From an uncultured Campylobacter sp. (lineage in GTDB: Bacteria > Campylobacterota > Campylobacteria > Campylobacterales > Campylobacteraceae), in contig NZ_CALHII010000095.1 in the NCBI RefSeq assembly GCF_938030815.1, positions 1-24,351 of the forward strand: DNA of 24,351 nucleotides. Reading direction: 5' to 3'. The notes under the pieces are model-generated. The model saw only the letters and a list, made by a program, of their open reading frames with translations. It was not told the origin of the DNA and did not search any database. Each line of letters starts with the position of its first letter. The stretch's first letter is position 1. Position numbers and translations under genes: made by a program. Below are positions 8,843-16,311 of the stretch, piece by piece.

Positions 8843-9118
8843 TTATGAAATTTTATACGAAATTGACATAAATTTCACTCGCTCGCGGCGCTTGCGAGCT
8901 ATTAAATTTAGCGTGCCGCGAGCTTCAAATTCCAAAATTTCGATCGCCGTGCCCGGCTCGGTGTATCCGCACTGCGTCCACGCGAACCGCACGTAAGCGA
9001 CACACAAAAGCACGACGAGCATAAATCCTGCCGTGCAGGTGCCGGACGTGCAACCAACCCACTCCACGTAAAACCAAAATTTTAAAGCGGGTTCGCATTC
9101 ACGCGACGGAGCAGACAC
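8843..9118 (-). CDS. Doubtful small membrane protein between ruvX and dprA
   Basis: 91 codons from a GTG start preceded by GAGGGG. It has one predicted membrane segment (about residues 31-48, AGFMLVVLLCVAYVRFAW), two nearby Cys (VGCTSGTC) and a basic C-terminal half (ARKRRERVKF). I recognise no family. It is flanked by RAATTY-rich spacer that has no other coding sign. It could be a lineage-specific small membrane protein or a chance ORF. Confidence 0.3.
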   Translation of the reverse strand: MSAPSRECEPALKFWFYVEWVGCTSGTCTAGFMLVVLLCVAYVRFAWTQCGYTEPGTAIEILEFEARGTLNLIARKRRERVKFMSISYKIS

Positions 9119-9560
9119 AGCCCCTCTGCGCTTTATAGCTCGTAAAATTTTGCCGCCACGCTCAAAATTTTTCCTTGCGGCAAATTCAGCCTACTACGTT
9201 TATGCTGAAATCCACAGCCAAATTTACCCACAAAAATTTAGCACGATGGGCAAACAAACATTTAAACGCTATTTCAGAAAATTTCATGCATTTTAACGCT
9301 TAAATTCCGCACCGCAAAGTCTTTATAGATCGCGAGAAGCATTCACAAACCGATCATTACCGCAAGCGGAGGCAAGCGGCGCTGCATAAAAACAAGCCGC
9401 GCGGGTTTGTTTTAAGCTCGAGCGTGACTGCGGAAAGTAAAATTTTACCGAGCCGCCTTTTTTCTAAATTTAAACTCCGACTGCGCAGACTTGGCGCCGT
9501 GCAAACAAGCCGTGCTAGAGGGCGGTGCGCAAGTCATAGCGAGCAAACGCCGCTCATCAG
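9119..9560. other. ~440-bp RAATTY-containing spacer downstream of dprA
   Basis: No supported gene. Rich in AAATTT words and C-free runs; holds the hairpin terminator listed at 9389-9413. The plus-strand ORF beginning near 9424 is a chance extension into the antisense of dprA. Confidence 0.4.
9389..9413 (-). terminator. Putative bidirectional rho-independent terminator after dprA
   Basis: A 10-bp stem (AAAACAAGCC pairing with GGTTTGTTTT, one G-T wobble on the plus strand) closes a 5-nt GCGCG loop. On the minus strand the stem is followed by TTTTTAT, so it can end the ilvC-deacetylase-dprA transcript about 150 nt past the dprA stop. The U-rich end also works on the plus strand. Confidence 0.5.
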
Positions 9561-10349
9561 CTATTTTGCCACTATCTTTGCGCCTAAAATTTCGATCCTG
9601 CCTTCAAGCTCGTATTCGTAAATTTTATCGCCGAAGCGCTCGATCGCCGCTTGCAGATCGGAATTTAGCGCTAAAAATTCCATCACCTCATCCTGCGCGC
9701 GCTCAGTGTTTTGCGGCGTCTGCGGAGCTAAAGACGCGACAAAATCGCCAAAGTCCGCGATCAGCCGCGCCTGAGATTTTGCGAGCAGATCGTTCGTGCC
9801 CGCGCTCTCGTCCATGCGGTGCGGCAGCACGTAGACGGGTACGCCCATCTCGCGGGCCAGGCGCGCGCTTTGCAGCGAGCCGCTGCGGGGCTCGGCTTGA
9901 GCGACGACCAGCGCTTCGGACAGCGCCACGACGATGCGGTTGCGCTGCAAAAACTGAAACCCGCGCGCGCTCACGCCGTCCTCATACTCGCTAAGCGCGA
10001 GGCTACGCTCGTAAATTTTGCCGATCATAGCGGCGTTTTGCGCGGGATAAATTTGATCAAGGCCGTTGCCAAAAACCGCAATCGTGTTTGGAAACGCCCC
10101 TTCGTGCGCGACTATGTCGCAGCCGATCGCCGCGCCGCTTACGACGCAAAAGTCCGCATCGCTCAAAGCGCGCGCAAGCCGCAAGATCAAATTTTTGCTA
10201 TAAACGCTCATTTTGCGCGAGCCCACGATCGAAATGCGGCGCTTTTGTAACATCGCCGGCTCGCCCCTAAAATACAGCTGCGCAGGCTCGCTCGCACCGA
10301 GCCTTGCTAGGCTTGGAATTTTAAAACCGAGCTCACTCGTAGTACTCAT
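9561..10349 (-). CDS. dprA: DNA-processing protein DprA
   Basis: 262 residues, typical for Campylobacter DprA. The Rossmann-like ssDNA-binding core (PF02481) runs over about residues 30-215 with IVGSRKMSVYSKN, CVVSGAAIGCDIVAHEGAF, TIAVFGNGLDQIYP and QAEPRSGSLQSARLAREMG. A short C-terminal winged-helix-like region follows (ending KIYEYELEGRIEIL). DprA protects incoming single-stranded DNA during natural transformation and loads RecA. ATG start inside the last codons of the deacetylase gene (17-bp overlap), so the two are coupled. Its presence shows that at least the cytosolic competence step is encoded, relevant to the RAATTY arrays nearby. Confidence 0.94.
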   Translation of the reverse strand: MSTTSELGFKIPSLARLGASEPAQLYFRGEPAMLQKRRISIVGSRKMSVYSKNLILRLARALSDADFCVVSGAAIGCDIVAHEGAFPNTIAVFGNGLDQIYPAQNAAMIGKIYERSLALSEYEDGVSARGFQFLQRNRIVVALSEALVVAQAEPRSGSLQSARLAREMGVPVYVLPHRMDESAGTNDLLAKSQARLIADFGDFVASLAPQTPQNTERAQDEVMEFLALNSDLQAAIERFGDKIYEYELEGRIEILGAKIVAK

Positions 10350-11538
10350 AAATTTCGTCCAAATACACTAAATCGACCTCGCCTAGGATATCGGCGCTGT
10401 TTGCGAGTGCGCGCAGAGTGGAGCTTTTGGGATGGCCGATAGCGATGGCGTAACCCTGCTTTTTAGCAAGCGCGACGGCTTCGCGCAGCTTTTTACGCAC
10501 CGCGGCGACGCTGTTTTGATTATCTAAAAACACATCGCGATGCACGTATCGCATACCAAGCCCATTCATCGCCGCCTTGGCCTTGGTAGCGGGGCTCGTG
10601 CGCGAGTCGATAAATAAAAATCCATGCTCGTTCATCGCGCGCAGCAGATTTTGCATCGCGCGCTCGTCGGCGGTAAATTTAGAACCGGTATGGTTGTTTA
10701 TAAATTTAGCGTTCGGAAAGTCCGTGCGCAGCTTCGCTATGACGCCGTTTAGCTTCTCGTAATTATCCGAAGCTCGCAGCGTCGCGGAGTTGTTTTTGGC
10801 AGAGCTCGCCTCCATCGGCAGGTGGATCGCGTAATGCTCAAAGCCGCGAGCGAGCGAGCGCGTGTCCTTGCGCTGATACTCGGGCGGGAAGATGGACGGC
10901 GTCACGCGCACGGGCAGAGCGGCGATCTTTTGCGCCTGCTCGTCGGTGCCTACGTCGTCGATGATGATCGCTAGCTTTGCGCGAGAGCCTGCGGGCAAAG
11001 CCTTACGCGGCGATTTAGAAAGATCGTCCGCGCCGCTAGAAGCAGGACTTTGCGCGGTAGAATTTATGGAATTTTCTAAAGCGGAATTTGCCGCGGTAAA
11101 ATTTACGTCCGATCCGTCGCTCGCCGAATTTACGGCAGCGGAATTTGAGGAAGCCATAGAATTTGCGGAATTTTGCGAATCGCCGTTTGCAGAATTTTGC
11201 CTCGCTAAATTTTGTCTTGCGGAATTTTGCGAGGCAGGCTCTACGGGAAGCTTCGGCGCGGTTACATTTTGCTCGGCGATCTTATCAAGCTCCTTTTGAA
11301 TCAATGCTTCCTTCTGTGCAGCGCTTAAACGAGGCTTTTTACCGCGAGAATCGGAAGGGCTTTCGGAGGCTTGTTTGCGCGAGCTTTGCTGCAACGCGGC
11401 TTTGTTGCCCGCAAATACGAGATCCAAAACCGCGTAGGTAACCGCGCCGCTTAAAAAGCATAAGATTACGACAAAGGCGATCGTTGCGTAGTTGATCGGG
11501 CGCTTTTTGCGGCGCCCGCGTGGATTTGTATTAGCCAA
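10333..11538 (-). CDS. Divergent polysaccharide deacetylase family protein with Asn-rich insert
   Basis: 401 residues. A basic N-terminus and one membrane segment (about 18-42, IAFVVILCFLSGAVTYAVL) anchor it, with the domain outside the membrane. A low-complexity linker (residues ~55-185) contains the Asn-Ser array QNSARQNLARQNSANGD... The PF04748-type catalytic domain starts near 188: LAIIIDDVG (Asp194-Asp195), YAIHLPMEA, FINNHTGSKF, FLFIDSRTSP and AIGHPKSST. Members of this family resemble carbohydrate esterases acting on cell-wall polysaccharide; no substrate is established here. Start is TTG at 11538-11536, 13 bp after the ilvC stop, with only a weak ribosome binding site. The gene order ilvC - this gene - dprA - ruvX matches C. 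jejuni as I recall it. Confidence 0.88.
   Translation of the reverse strand: MANTNPRGRRKKRPINYATIAFVVILCFLSGAVTYAVLDLVFAGNKAALQQSSRKQASESPSDSRGKKPRLSAAQKEALIQKELDKIAEQNVTAPKLPVEPASQNSARQNLARQNSANGDSQNSANSMASSNSAAVNSASDGSDVNFTAANSALENSINSTAQSPASSGADDLSKSPRKALPAGSRAKLAIIIDDVGTDEQAQKIAALPVRVTPSIFPPEYQRKDTRSLARGFEHYAIHLPMEASSAKNNSATLRASDNYEKLNGVIAKLRTDFPNAKFINNHTGSKFTADERAMQNLLRAMNEHGFLFIDSRTSPATKAKAAMNGLGMRYVHRDVFLDNQNSVAAVRKKLREAVALAKKQGYAIAIGHPKSSTLRALANSADILGEVDLVYLDEIYEYYE
11060..11227 (-). repeat. Array of 11 in-frame RAATTY sites inside the deacetylase gene
   Basis: RAATTY hexamers begin at 11060, 11069, 11084, 11099, 11126, 11141, 11159, 11168, 11192, 11207 and 11222. Every spacing is a multiple of 3 (mostly 15 bp), and every site is read as an Asn codon followed by Ser, Phe or Leu (Asn105 to Asn159). 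It encodes a hydrophilic linker between the membrane anchor and the catalytic domain. Confidence 0.85.
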
Positions 11539-11551
11539 AGCTCAGCCGAAA

Positions 11552-12574
11552 TCAGTTTTTATCTTTGTTTATGAGCTTGCCTTTGGCGATCCACGGCATC
11601 ATCGCGCGAAGCTTATCGCCGGTTTTGGTAAGCAAGCTGTTTGCCGTGATATTGCGCTCGGCGTTCATTCGCACGTAGCCAGCTTTGCGCTCGAGGATGA
11701 AGTCTTTTGCAAATTTGCCGTTTTGGATCTCCTTTAGCACCTCTTTCATCGCAGCTTTGCTGCTTTCGTTTACGACGCGGTTACCGCTTACGTAATCGCC
11801 GTATTCTGCGGTGTTTGAGATCGAGTAGCGCATATCAGCCATGCCGCCTTGATAGATGAGATCCACGATCAGCTTCATCTCGTGCTGGCACTCAAAATAT
11901 GCCATCTCGGGCTCATATCCCGCCTCGACGAGGGTCTCAAAGCCCGCGTTGATGAGCGCGCAAAGTCCGCCGCAAAGCACAGCCTGTTCGCCGAAAAGAT
12001 CGGTCTCGGTCTCTGCTTTGAAGGTCGTTTCGATGATGCCGGTGCGGCCGCCGCCGATCGCACTTGCGTAACTTAAAGCAAGCTCTTTGGCTCTGCCGCT
12101 TTCATTTTGCGAAACGGCGATCAGCATCGGCACGCCGCCGCCACTTACAAACTCGTTGCGAACGGTGTGACCCGGGGCCTTCGGAGCGATCATAATGCAA
12201 TCGATGCCCTTTGGAGGGACGATCTGTCCGAAGTGGATATTAAAGCCGTGCGCGAACGCAATCGCGTTGCCCTCGCTTAAGCTCGGCTCGATCTCCGCTT
12301 TGAAAATATCGCTCTGAAACTCATCGGGCGTTAGGATCATCACAAGATCCGCAGCCTTCGTAGCCTCGCCGACGCTCATTACCTTAAAGCCCTTCGCCTC
12401 AGCCTTGCTCCAGCTCGCGCCCCCTTTTTTCAGACCCACGATGACCTCTACGCCGCTATCGCGCAAATTTTCGGCGTGAGCGTGCCCCTGCGAGCCGAAG
12501 CCGATCATAGCGACCTTTTTAGCCTTAATCAAACCTAAATCGCAATCTTTGTCGTAAAAAACATTTATTGCCAT
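11552..12574 (-). CDS. ilvC: Ketol-acid reductoisomerase (class I)
   Basis: 340 residues, class I length. The N-terminal NADPH-binding Rossmann domain has GFGSQGHAHAENLRDSG (about residues 25-41) and MILTPDEFQ; the catalytic His lies in AFAHGFNIHFG. The C-terminal knotted helical domain keeps the Mg2+ ligands in TETDLFGEQAVLCGG and AYFECQHEMKLIVDLIYQGG, plus SISNTAEYGD. It converts acetolactate/acetohydroxybutyrate to the dihydroxy acids of the valine, leucine and isoleucine pathway. ATG start behind AAAGGATGCG. First gene of an operon with the deacetylase, dprA and probably ruvX. Confidence 0.98.
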   Translation of the reverse strand: MAINVFYDKDCDLGLIKAKKVAMIGFGSQGHAHAENLRDSGVEVIVGLKKGGASWSKAEAKGFKVMSVGEATKAADLVMILTPDEFQSDIFKAEIEPSLSEGNAIAFAHGFNIHFGQIVPPKGIDCIMIAPKAPGHTVRNEFVSGGGVPMLIAVSQNESGRAKELALSYASAIGGGRTGIIETTFKAETETDLFGEQAVLCGGLCALINAGFETLVEAGYEPEMAYFECQHEMKLIVDLIYQGGMADMRYSISNTAEYGDYVSGNRVVNESSKAAMKEVLKEIQNGKFAKDFILERKAGYVRMNAERNITANSLLTKTGDKLRAMMPWIAKGKLINKDKN

Positions 12575-12605
12575 AACGCATCCTTTTTTTAAAAATTTAG
12601 GCGAG

Positions 12606-12611
12606 ATTGTA
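12606..12611 (-). promoter_or_regulatory. Putative -10 box for the ilvC operon
   Basis: TACAAT on the minus strand (GCTACAATCTC), 32 nt before the ilvC ATG at 12574, in the divergent spacer with proC. proC on the plus strand has TATCAT (12675-12680) and CATAAT (12686-12691) as candidate -10 boxes. Confidence 0.4.
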
Positions 12612-12712
12612 GCTAAAATTTGCTTTTATGCAGATAAACCGCGCGCCGCAAGGGCGAATAAAGAAATTTTGAGCTATCATTGAGGCATAATTTAGCTTTA
12701 AAAGGAGCGAAA

Positions 12713-13669
12713 ATGAAAGTGGGATTTATCGGCGGCGGAAATATGGGCGAGGCGATGATCGCCGCACTTTGCAAAGCCGGCGGGCGAGATTGCGCGGCGG
12801 GCGGAGAAAATTTTACAGAGGATAAAGAAAATTCCGCGCACGACGGGCGGAATTTTATGCCCGATGCTCAAAATTTTACCGCTTGCGAGCGGAATTCCGA
12901 GCCCGATATGCAAAATTCCGCTAGCGACGGGCATGATTCCTCTTGCGTGCTGTCCGGCTCCGATACGAAGCTTCAAGTCCTAGCTTATGCCAGAAGCAAA
13001 AACGAAGCCTTGCGCAGACGCTACGGCGTGCAAATTTTAGAGGGCGAGACGCAGCTGGCGCACGCAGCGGATATGATCGTGCTCGCGACCAAGCCCGCTA
13101 GCTACGAAGGGATTTTGCACCTGATCGCACCGGAGCTCGCGGGCAAAATCCTGCTTCTTTTAGCGCCGAATTTCAAGCTGGAGTGCGCCCAAAATATCGT
13201 GGGTGCGGACGTTTTCGTGGCCCGTGCGATGCCAAACGTCGCCGCGGGTATCGGCGCGTCGGCTACGGCGCTGTGCTACGGCGAGTATTTTGATGAGGCC
13301 AGTCGGGAGATCGTACGAGCGTTAGCCGCCAAAATCGGCAAATTTTACGAGATAGATGAGGCTGGCTTCGCCGCATTTACGGGGATCGCAGGGAGTCTGC
13401 CTGCGTATGTGTGCGCCTTTATCGAGGCTGCGGCGGATGCGGGCGTGCGGGGCGGACTGCCACGGGCGCTGTGCTACGACGCGGTAGCGGCGGCGGTAGA
13501 GGGCACGGCGCGTCTGCTGCAAAGCGGCAGGCGCCCATCGGAGCTCAAAGACGCGGTCTGCTCGCCTGCGGGCACGACGATAGAGGGGCTGGCGGCGCTG
13601 GAGGCGGCGGGGTTTCGCGCAGCGGTAATGGCGGCGATCGAGGCGTGCATCGTCAAAGCTCGCAGTTAG
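12713..13669 (+). CDS. proC: Pyrroline-5-carboxylate reductase with heptad Asn insert
   Basis: 318 residues from the ATG at 12713, chosen because AAAGGAGCGAAAATG is a strong ribosome binding site and the protein then begins MKVGFIGGGNMGEAMI, the NAD(P)-binding fingerprint. An earlier in-frame start would put extra residues before it. The core has VLATKPASYEGIL, VARAMPNVAAGIGASATAL and the C-terminal dimerisation domain with FTGIAGSLPAYV and AVCSPAGTTIEGLAALE. It makes proline from pyrroline-5-carboxylate. Residues ~24-86, between the first beta-alpha unit and the second strand (LQVLAYARS), are an insert absent from the family, built from six 7-residue units with Asn at 33, 40, 47, 54, 61 and 68. 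Normal ProC is about 245-275 residues. The site lies on a surface loop and can probably tolerate extra sequence. Confidence 0.95.
   Translation: MKVGFIGGGNMGEAMIAALCKAGGRDCAAGGENFTEDKENSAHDGRNFMPDAQNFTACERNSEPDMQNSASDGHDSSCVLSGSDTKLQVLAYARSKNEALRRRYGVQILEGETQLAHAADMIVLATKPASYEGILHLIAPELAGKILLLLAPNFKLECAQNIVGADVFVARAMPNVAAGIGASATALCYGEYFDEASREIVRALAAKIGKFYEIDEAGFAAFTGIAGSLPAYVCAFIEAAADAGVRGGLPRALCYDAVAAAVEGTARLLQSGRRPSELKDAVCSPAGTTIEGLAALEAAGFRAAVMAAIEACIVKARS
12808..12918 (+). repeat. 21-bp phased RAATTY array inside proC
   Basis: Six RAATTY hexamers start at 12808, 12829, 12850, 12871, 12892 and 12913, exactly 21 bp apart. Each is in the register R|AAT|TY and gives the peptide pattern [EQR]-N-[FS]-x-x-x-x. 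Outside the hexamers the units are little conserved (Asp is common at the sixth unit position), so this is not a simple recent tandem duplication. Confidence 0.9.
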
Positions 13670-14370
13670 TCTCGTCGCACCTCGTCGGTTTCGGATTTCA
13701 AACACAGCGCATTTGCTGGCGCGCTAGTATCGAAATTCTGTGCGGGCACTCTAGCTAAATTTTGTCTTATCTTTAAATCAAACGAGCTTGCCGCTCCTGC
13801 AGCGGCGGAATTTACGAGCCTTATGGCTAGCGAGCCGCCAAGCCTGCATTGCATTTAAAATTTTAAAATTTAGAGATTTTAGAAATTTTAGGTCAAAATT
13901 TTACGATTAAAATTTTAAATTTACAGGCTTATAAATTTAGTGCTCGCAGACAGAGCGAAATTTTGATTTTAGCGGCGCGAGCCTACGTCCAAAACCATTA
14001 AAATCAAAATTTAGTGCAGCATAGGTAGATGCGCCCGCGACTGCGAACTTGAGAGACAAAAACGTAAAAGCGGAACGCAAGCGCTAAATAGTGGGTCTTG
14101 CGCCGAAGTCTTATTAGGACACAAACGCAAGCTGCAAAATTTCATCGCTCGCGTGAATAGAAAACCAAACAAGCCGCGCCGAAGCGTATTTTACTACCAA
14201 AGCAAGCTGCAAATCAAAACACATTCCGCCGCCCGAGCAAGCTTTAAATTTAAACCGCGTTTCGCCGCTGAGCCGCAAACCAAACCCGTGCGCCAAATCC
14301 TGTCAATCTGCGCAATAAATTTGACTTTCATCCAGCCAAAACTTCGCACGCAAAACCGCGATAAGCAAGA
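13670..14370. other. ~700-bp spacer without a gene
   Basis: Nothing with a start, ribosome binding site and family resemblance. Bases ~13850-13950 form an AT island made mostly of AAATTT and AAATTTTA words. The words GCAAGCTGCAAA (near 14127 and 14203) and GCAAGCTTTAAA repeat in 14120-14260. Confidence 0.45.
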
Positions 14371-15009
14371 TCAGATAAATTCCTTCTCTAAAGGCTGCAT
14401 CGCGTTGCCGTCTGCGTCGAAAAGCACCCGCCCACAAACCTCGCAAACCTCATCTCTAGGAGAGGGCTCGTCCGCATCCAGCTGCCACGCGGACATCTCG
14501 CCGCACTCGCAGTTTATGACGTAAAGGATCTGCCTTTTGCGGCGCTTGCCCCACGGCGCGATATCCCAAAATAGCTCCTCGCGCTTACCTAGCTTTTTAA
14601 AATCTTTCTCGGCGTCCTTGTGCGCGACGAGCAGATAATAAGCGTCGCTATGAAGATCCAAAGTAAAGAGCCTAAAATCGCTCTTCTTCAGCGCCTTTTG
14701 AAACTCGTTCATCAAAAATAGGCTCGCATCGCCGCGCTCGAAACCCTCTTTTTTCGCTTCTTTTTCGAGCTTTACGTAAATTTTATCGCACTCTAGAGCC
14801 ACGCCGCTTTGCAGCGCATCAAGCCTAGAGCTGATAAATTTGCCCACATCGCCCGTCTCGTCCTCGCCTGCCCAGTCAAGCATCCAAACAAGCCCTTTTC
14901 CGATAAGCACGTTCAAAAACTCGTTATCGTCTATCTCGCCTATTTTGTCAAAACCGCCCGTCTCGCCCGCCGTCAAATGCTTTAAAACGCAGCACTGATC
15001 TTTCGTCAT
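14371..15009 (-). CDS. Uncharacterised protein, DUF6630-like, with C-terminal Cys4 ribbon
   Basis: 212 residues; ATG start behind AAAAGGAGCG. The N-terminal part (VLIGKGLVWMLDWAGEDETG) and the middle (FRLFTLDLHSDAYYLLVAHKD) resemble the DUF6630 type as I remember it, a family seen among scattered accessory and immunity-like genes; this naming is tentative. The C-terminus carries four Cys in C-x-C and C-x2-C pairs (CECG and CEVCG, residues ~166-193), a probable zinc ribbon. The surroundings of DUF1963, SUKH and DUF4299 genes suggest an accessory role, perhaps toxin neutralisation. Cytosolic; no signal peptide. Confidence 0.65.
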   Translation of the reverse strand: MTKDQCCVLKHLTAGETGGFDKIGEIDDNEFLNVLIGKGLVWMLDWAGEDETGDVGKFISSRLDALQSGVALECDKIYVKLEKEAKKEGFERGDASLFLMNEFQKALKKSDFRLFTLDLHSDAYYLLVAHKDAEKDFKKLGKREELFWDIAPWGKRRKRQILYVINCECGEMSAWQLDADEPSPRDEVCEVCGRVLFDADGNAMQPLEKEFI

Positions 15010-15180
15010 TTTCGCTCCTTTTGATTAAATTTCCGCCTACGTGGGTCTGTTTAAATTTTACTCTCAAAAAGCTTTAAGCTTACTTTTCGCAAGTTTGGCA
15101 CCGAAAGTCCGGGCTCGCGACGCACGAGCACAAAATAGGCGCGCGGGCGTGCGCAAAATACGCAAGCTATCGCAAAGGCC

Positions 15181-15229
15181 GAGCGCAAATTTAGCTCGCG
15201 GCGGCGGGTAAAATTTACGCTATAATTTC
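15181..15229 (+). promoter_or_regulatory. Promoter module (copy 1) upstream of the DUF1963 gene
   Basis: A ~48-bp block with TATAAT at 15221-15226, 40 nt before the ATG at 15266. It is nearly identical (two substitutions and one indel) to 17194-17241, which precedes the DUF4299 gene. A short inverted repeat (CGAGC/GCTCG around GCAAATTTA) sits in the upstream part and may be a shared operator. Confidence 0.6.
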
Positions 15230-15265
15230 ACAAAAGCGCTAAAATTCCAACCGAAAAGGACGCAA

Positions 15266-15988
15266 ATGCAAACGGATCTGCAAGAAAAGATTAAGGAGCT
15301 GCAGCGCAAGATCGCGCGCGAAATCACCTATTTTCAGACGGGCGGCGTGAGGCCGCGAGGCGCGATCGATGAGTGCTGGATCGGCCGCGTGCTCGCCTGC
15401 GCGGCGGACGAGGAGCTGCCTGTGGATCAAAACGGCGCGCCAATGCTCCCTCTGGCGCAGTTTTACCTGCCCGCGCTACCCCACGTGCCACAGGTCTTGG
15501 ACGGCGTCAAGCTGCTTACGGTCTTTATCTCGCAGGGTCTCATCGGCAAATCCCCTGAGCAGATGGACGGCCTGTGGAAGGTCCGCGAGTATAAAAACGA
15601 GGCTGAGCTCGTCATAAAGGAGCTTGCAAATCCGCGCTCGCAGATAAGACCCTTTCCTTTGCAGCCAAAATTTGCCGCGGACGACGTCGCGAGCTGGGAC
15701 GGCGGCGGGCTGGAGCCTGACGTCGTGCATGAAATTTTAGAGCTTAAAAGGTCGGTCGGGCTCTATTATTCCGACGTCACGGCTGGGCTGGAGTATCACA
15801 ACTGCACGAAATTCGGCGGCTATCCCTCCTTTTGCCAGTCAGGAGTGAGCTTCGGCGATGGTTTTCAGTTCGTTTTTCAGGTCTCTTCAGACGAAAAGGC
15901 GGGCTTTAACGTGATTGACGGCGGCAGCTTGATGTTTGCCAAAAACTCGCAAAGCGGCGCGTGGAGCCTGTATTATGATTTCGATTAG
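15266..15988 (+). CDS. DUF1963 (YwqG-like) family protein
   Basis: 240 residues; ATG behind AAAAGGA. Recognised by GAPMLPLAQFYLPALP and the diagnostic C-terminal part: FGGYPSFCQSG, QFVFQVSSDEKAGFNVIDGG and GAWSLYYDFD, all typical of the DUF1963/YwqG fold. No signal peptide, so cytosolic. Function is unknown; the family often sits with SUKH and other immunity-type genes in bacterial genomes, as here. It is driven by the promoter module at 15181-15229. Confidence 0.83.
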   Translation: MQTDLQEKIKELQRKIAREITYFQTGGVRPRGAIDECWIGRVLACAADEELPVDQNGAPMLPLAQFYLPALPHVPQVLDGVKLLTVFISQGLIGKSPEQMDGLWKVREYKNEAELVIKELANPRSQIRPFPLQPKFAADDVASWDGGGLEPDVVHEILELKRSVGLYYSDVTAGLEYHNCTKFGGYPSFCQSGVSFGDGFQFVFQVSSDEKAGFNVIDGGSLMFAKNSQSGAWSLYYDFD

Positions 15989-16311
15989 GCGCGCGAAGAT
16001 AAATTTAGCTCGCCCGCAAAATTCCGCCGCTTTAAATAGATGCTCAGGCCGCATAAATTTACGATGAAATTTTATCGGCGCGCGGCCTTGAGCTCGCTCG
16101 GCGCGGATTAAATTTAGACGGCACCCGATCTAGGTTAAATTTAAGCCGCCAAGAAGCGAGCCAATAGTTGCAGACGCGCCGAATACAGCGAGCGGGCTGT
16201 GAAAAATTCGGCGCCGCAAAATTTTAAAATTTTATAGCCCGAGATTTCGGCTTCGAGCTTGGAATTTAAGGCGCGTTTGAAATTTTAACCCGTAAATTTA
16301 AAGGAGCGAAA
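15989..16311. other. 323-bp RAATTY-rich spacer
   Basis: No gene seen. Contains AAATTT/GAATTT words and an AAAATTTTAAAATTTTATA run at about 16218-16236; the ribosome binding site of the next gene (AAAGGAGCG) ends it. Confidence 0.4.

Noticed and set aside
9491..10250. Long plus-strand ORFs opposite dprA (up to 167 codons)
   Set aside because: Arg-rich antisense frames over a well-recognised dprA gene; no start context.
12808..12918. CRISPR-like reading of the evenly spaced repeats in proC
   Set aside because: The conserved unit is only 6 bp, the spacing is 21 bp, and the whole stretch is an open reading frame; there is no repeat-spacer structure or cas gene.
13411..13758. Overlapping Gly/Arg-rich ORF in another frame of proC
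   Set aside because: Lies inside the conserved proC C-terminal domain; composition is that of an out-of-frame reading of a GC-rich gene.
13666..13854. 62-codon minus-strand ORF after proC
   Set aside because: No start signal and low-complexity content; it runs into the proC end.
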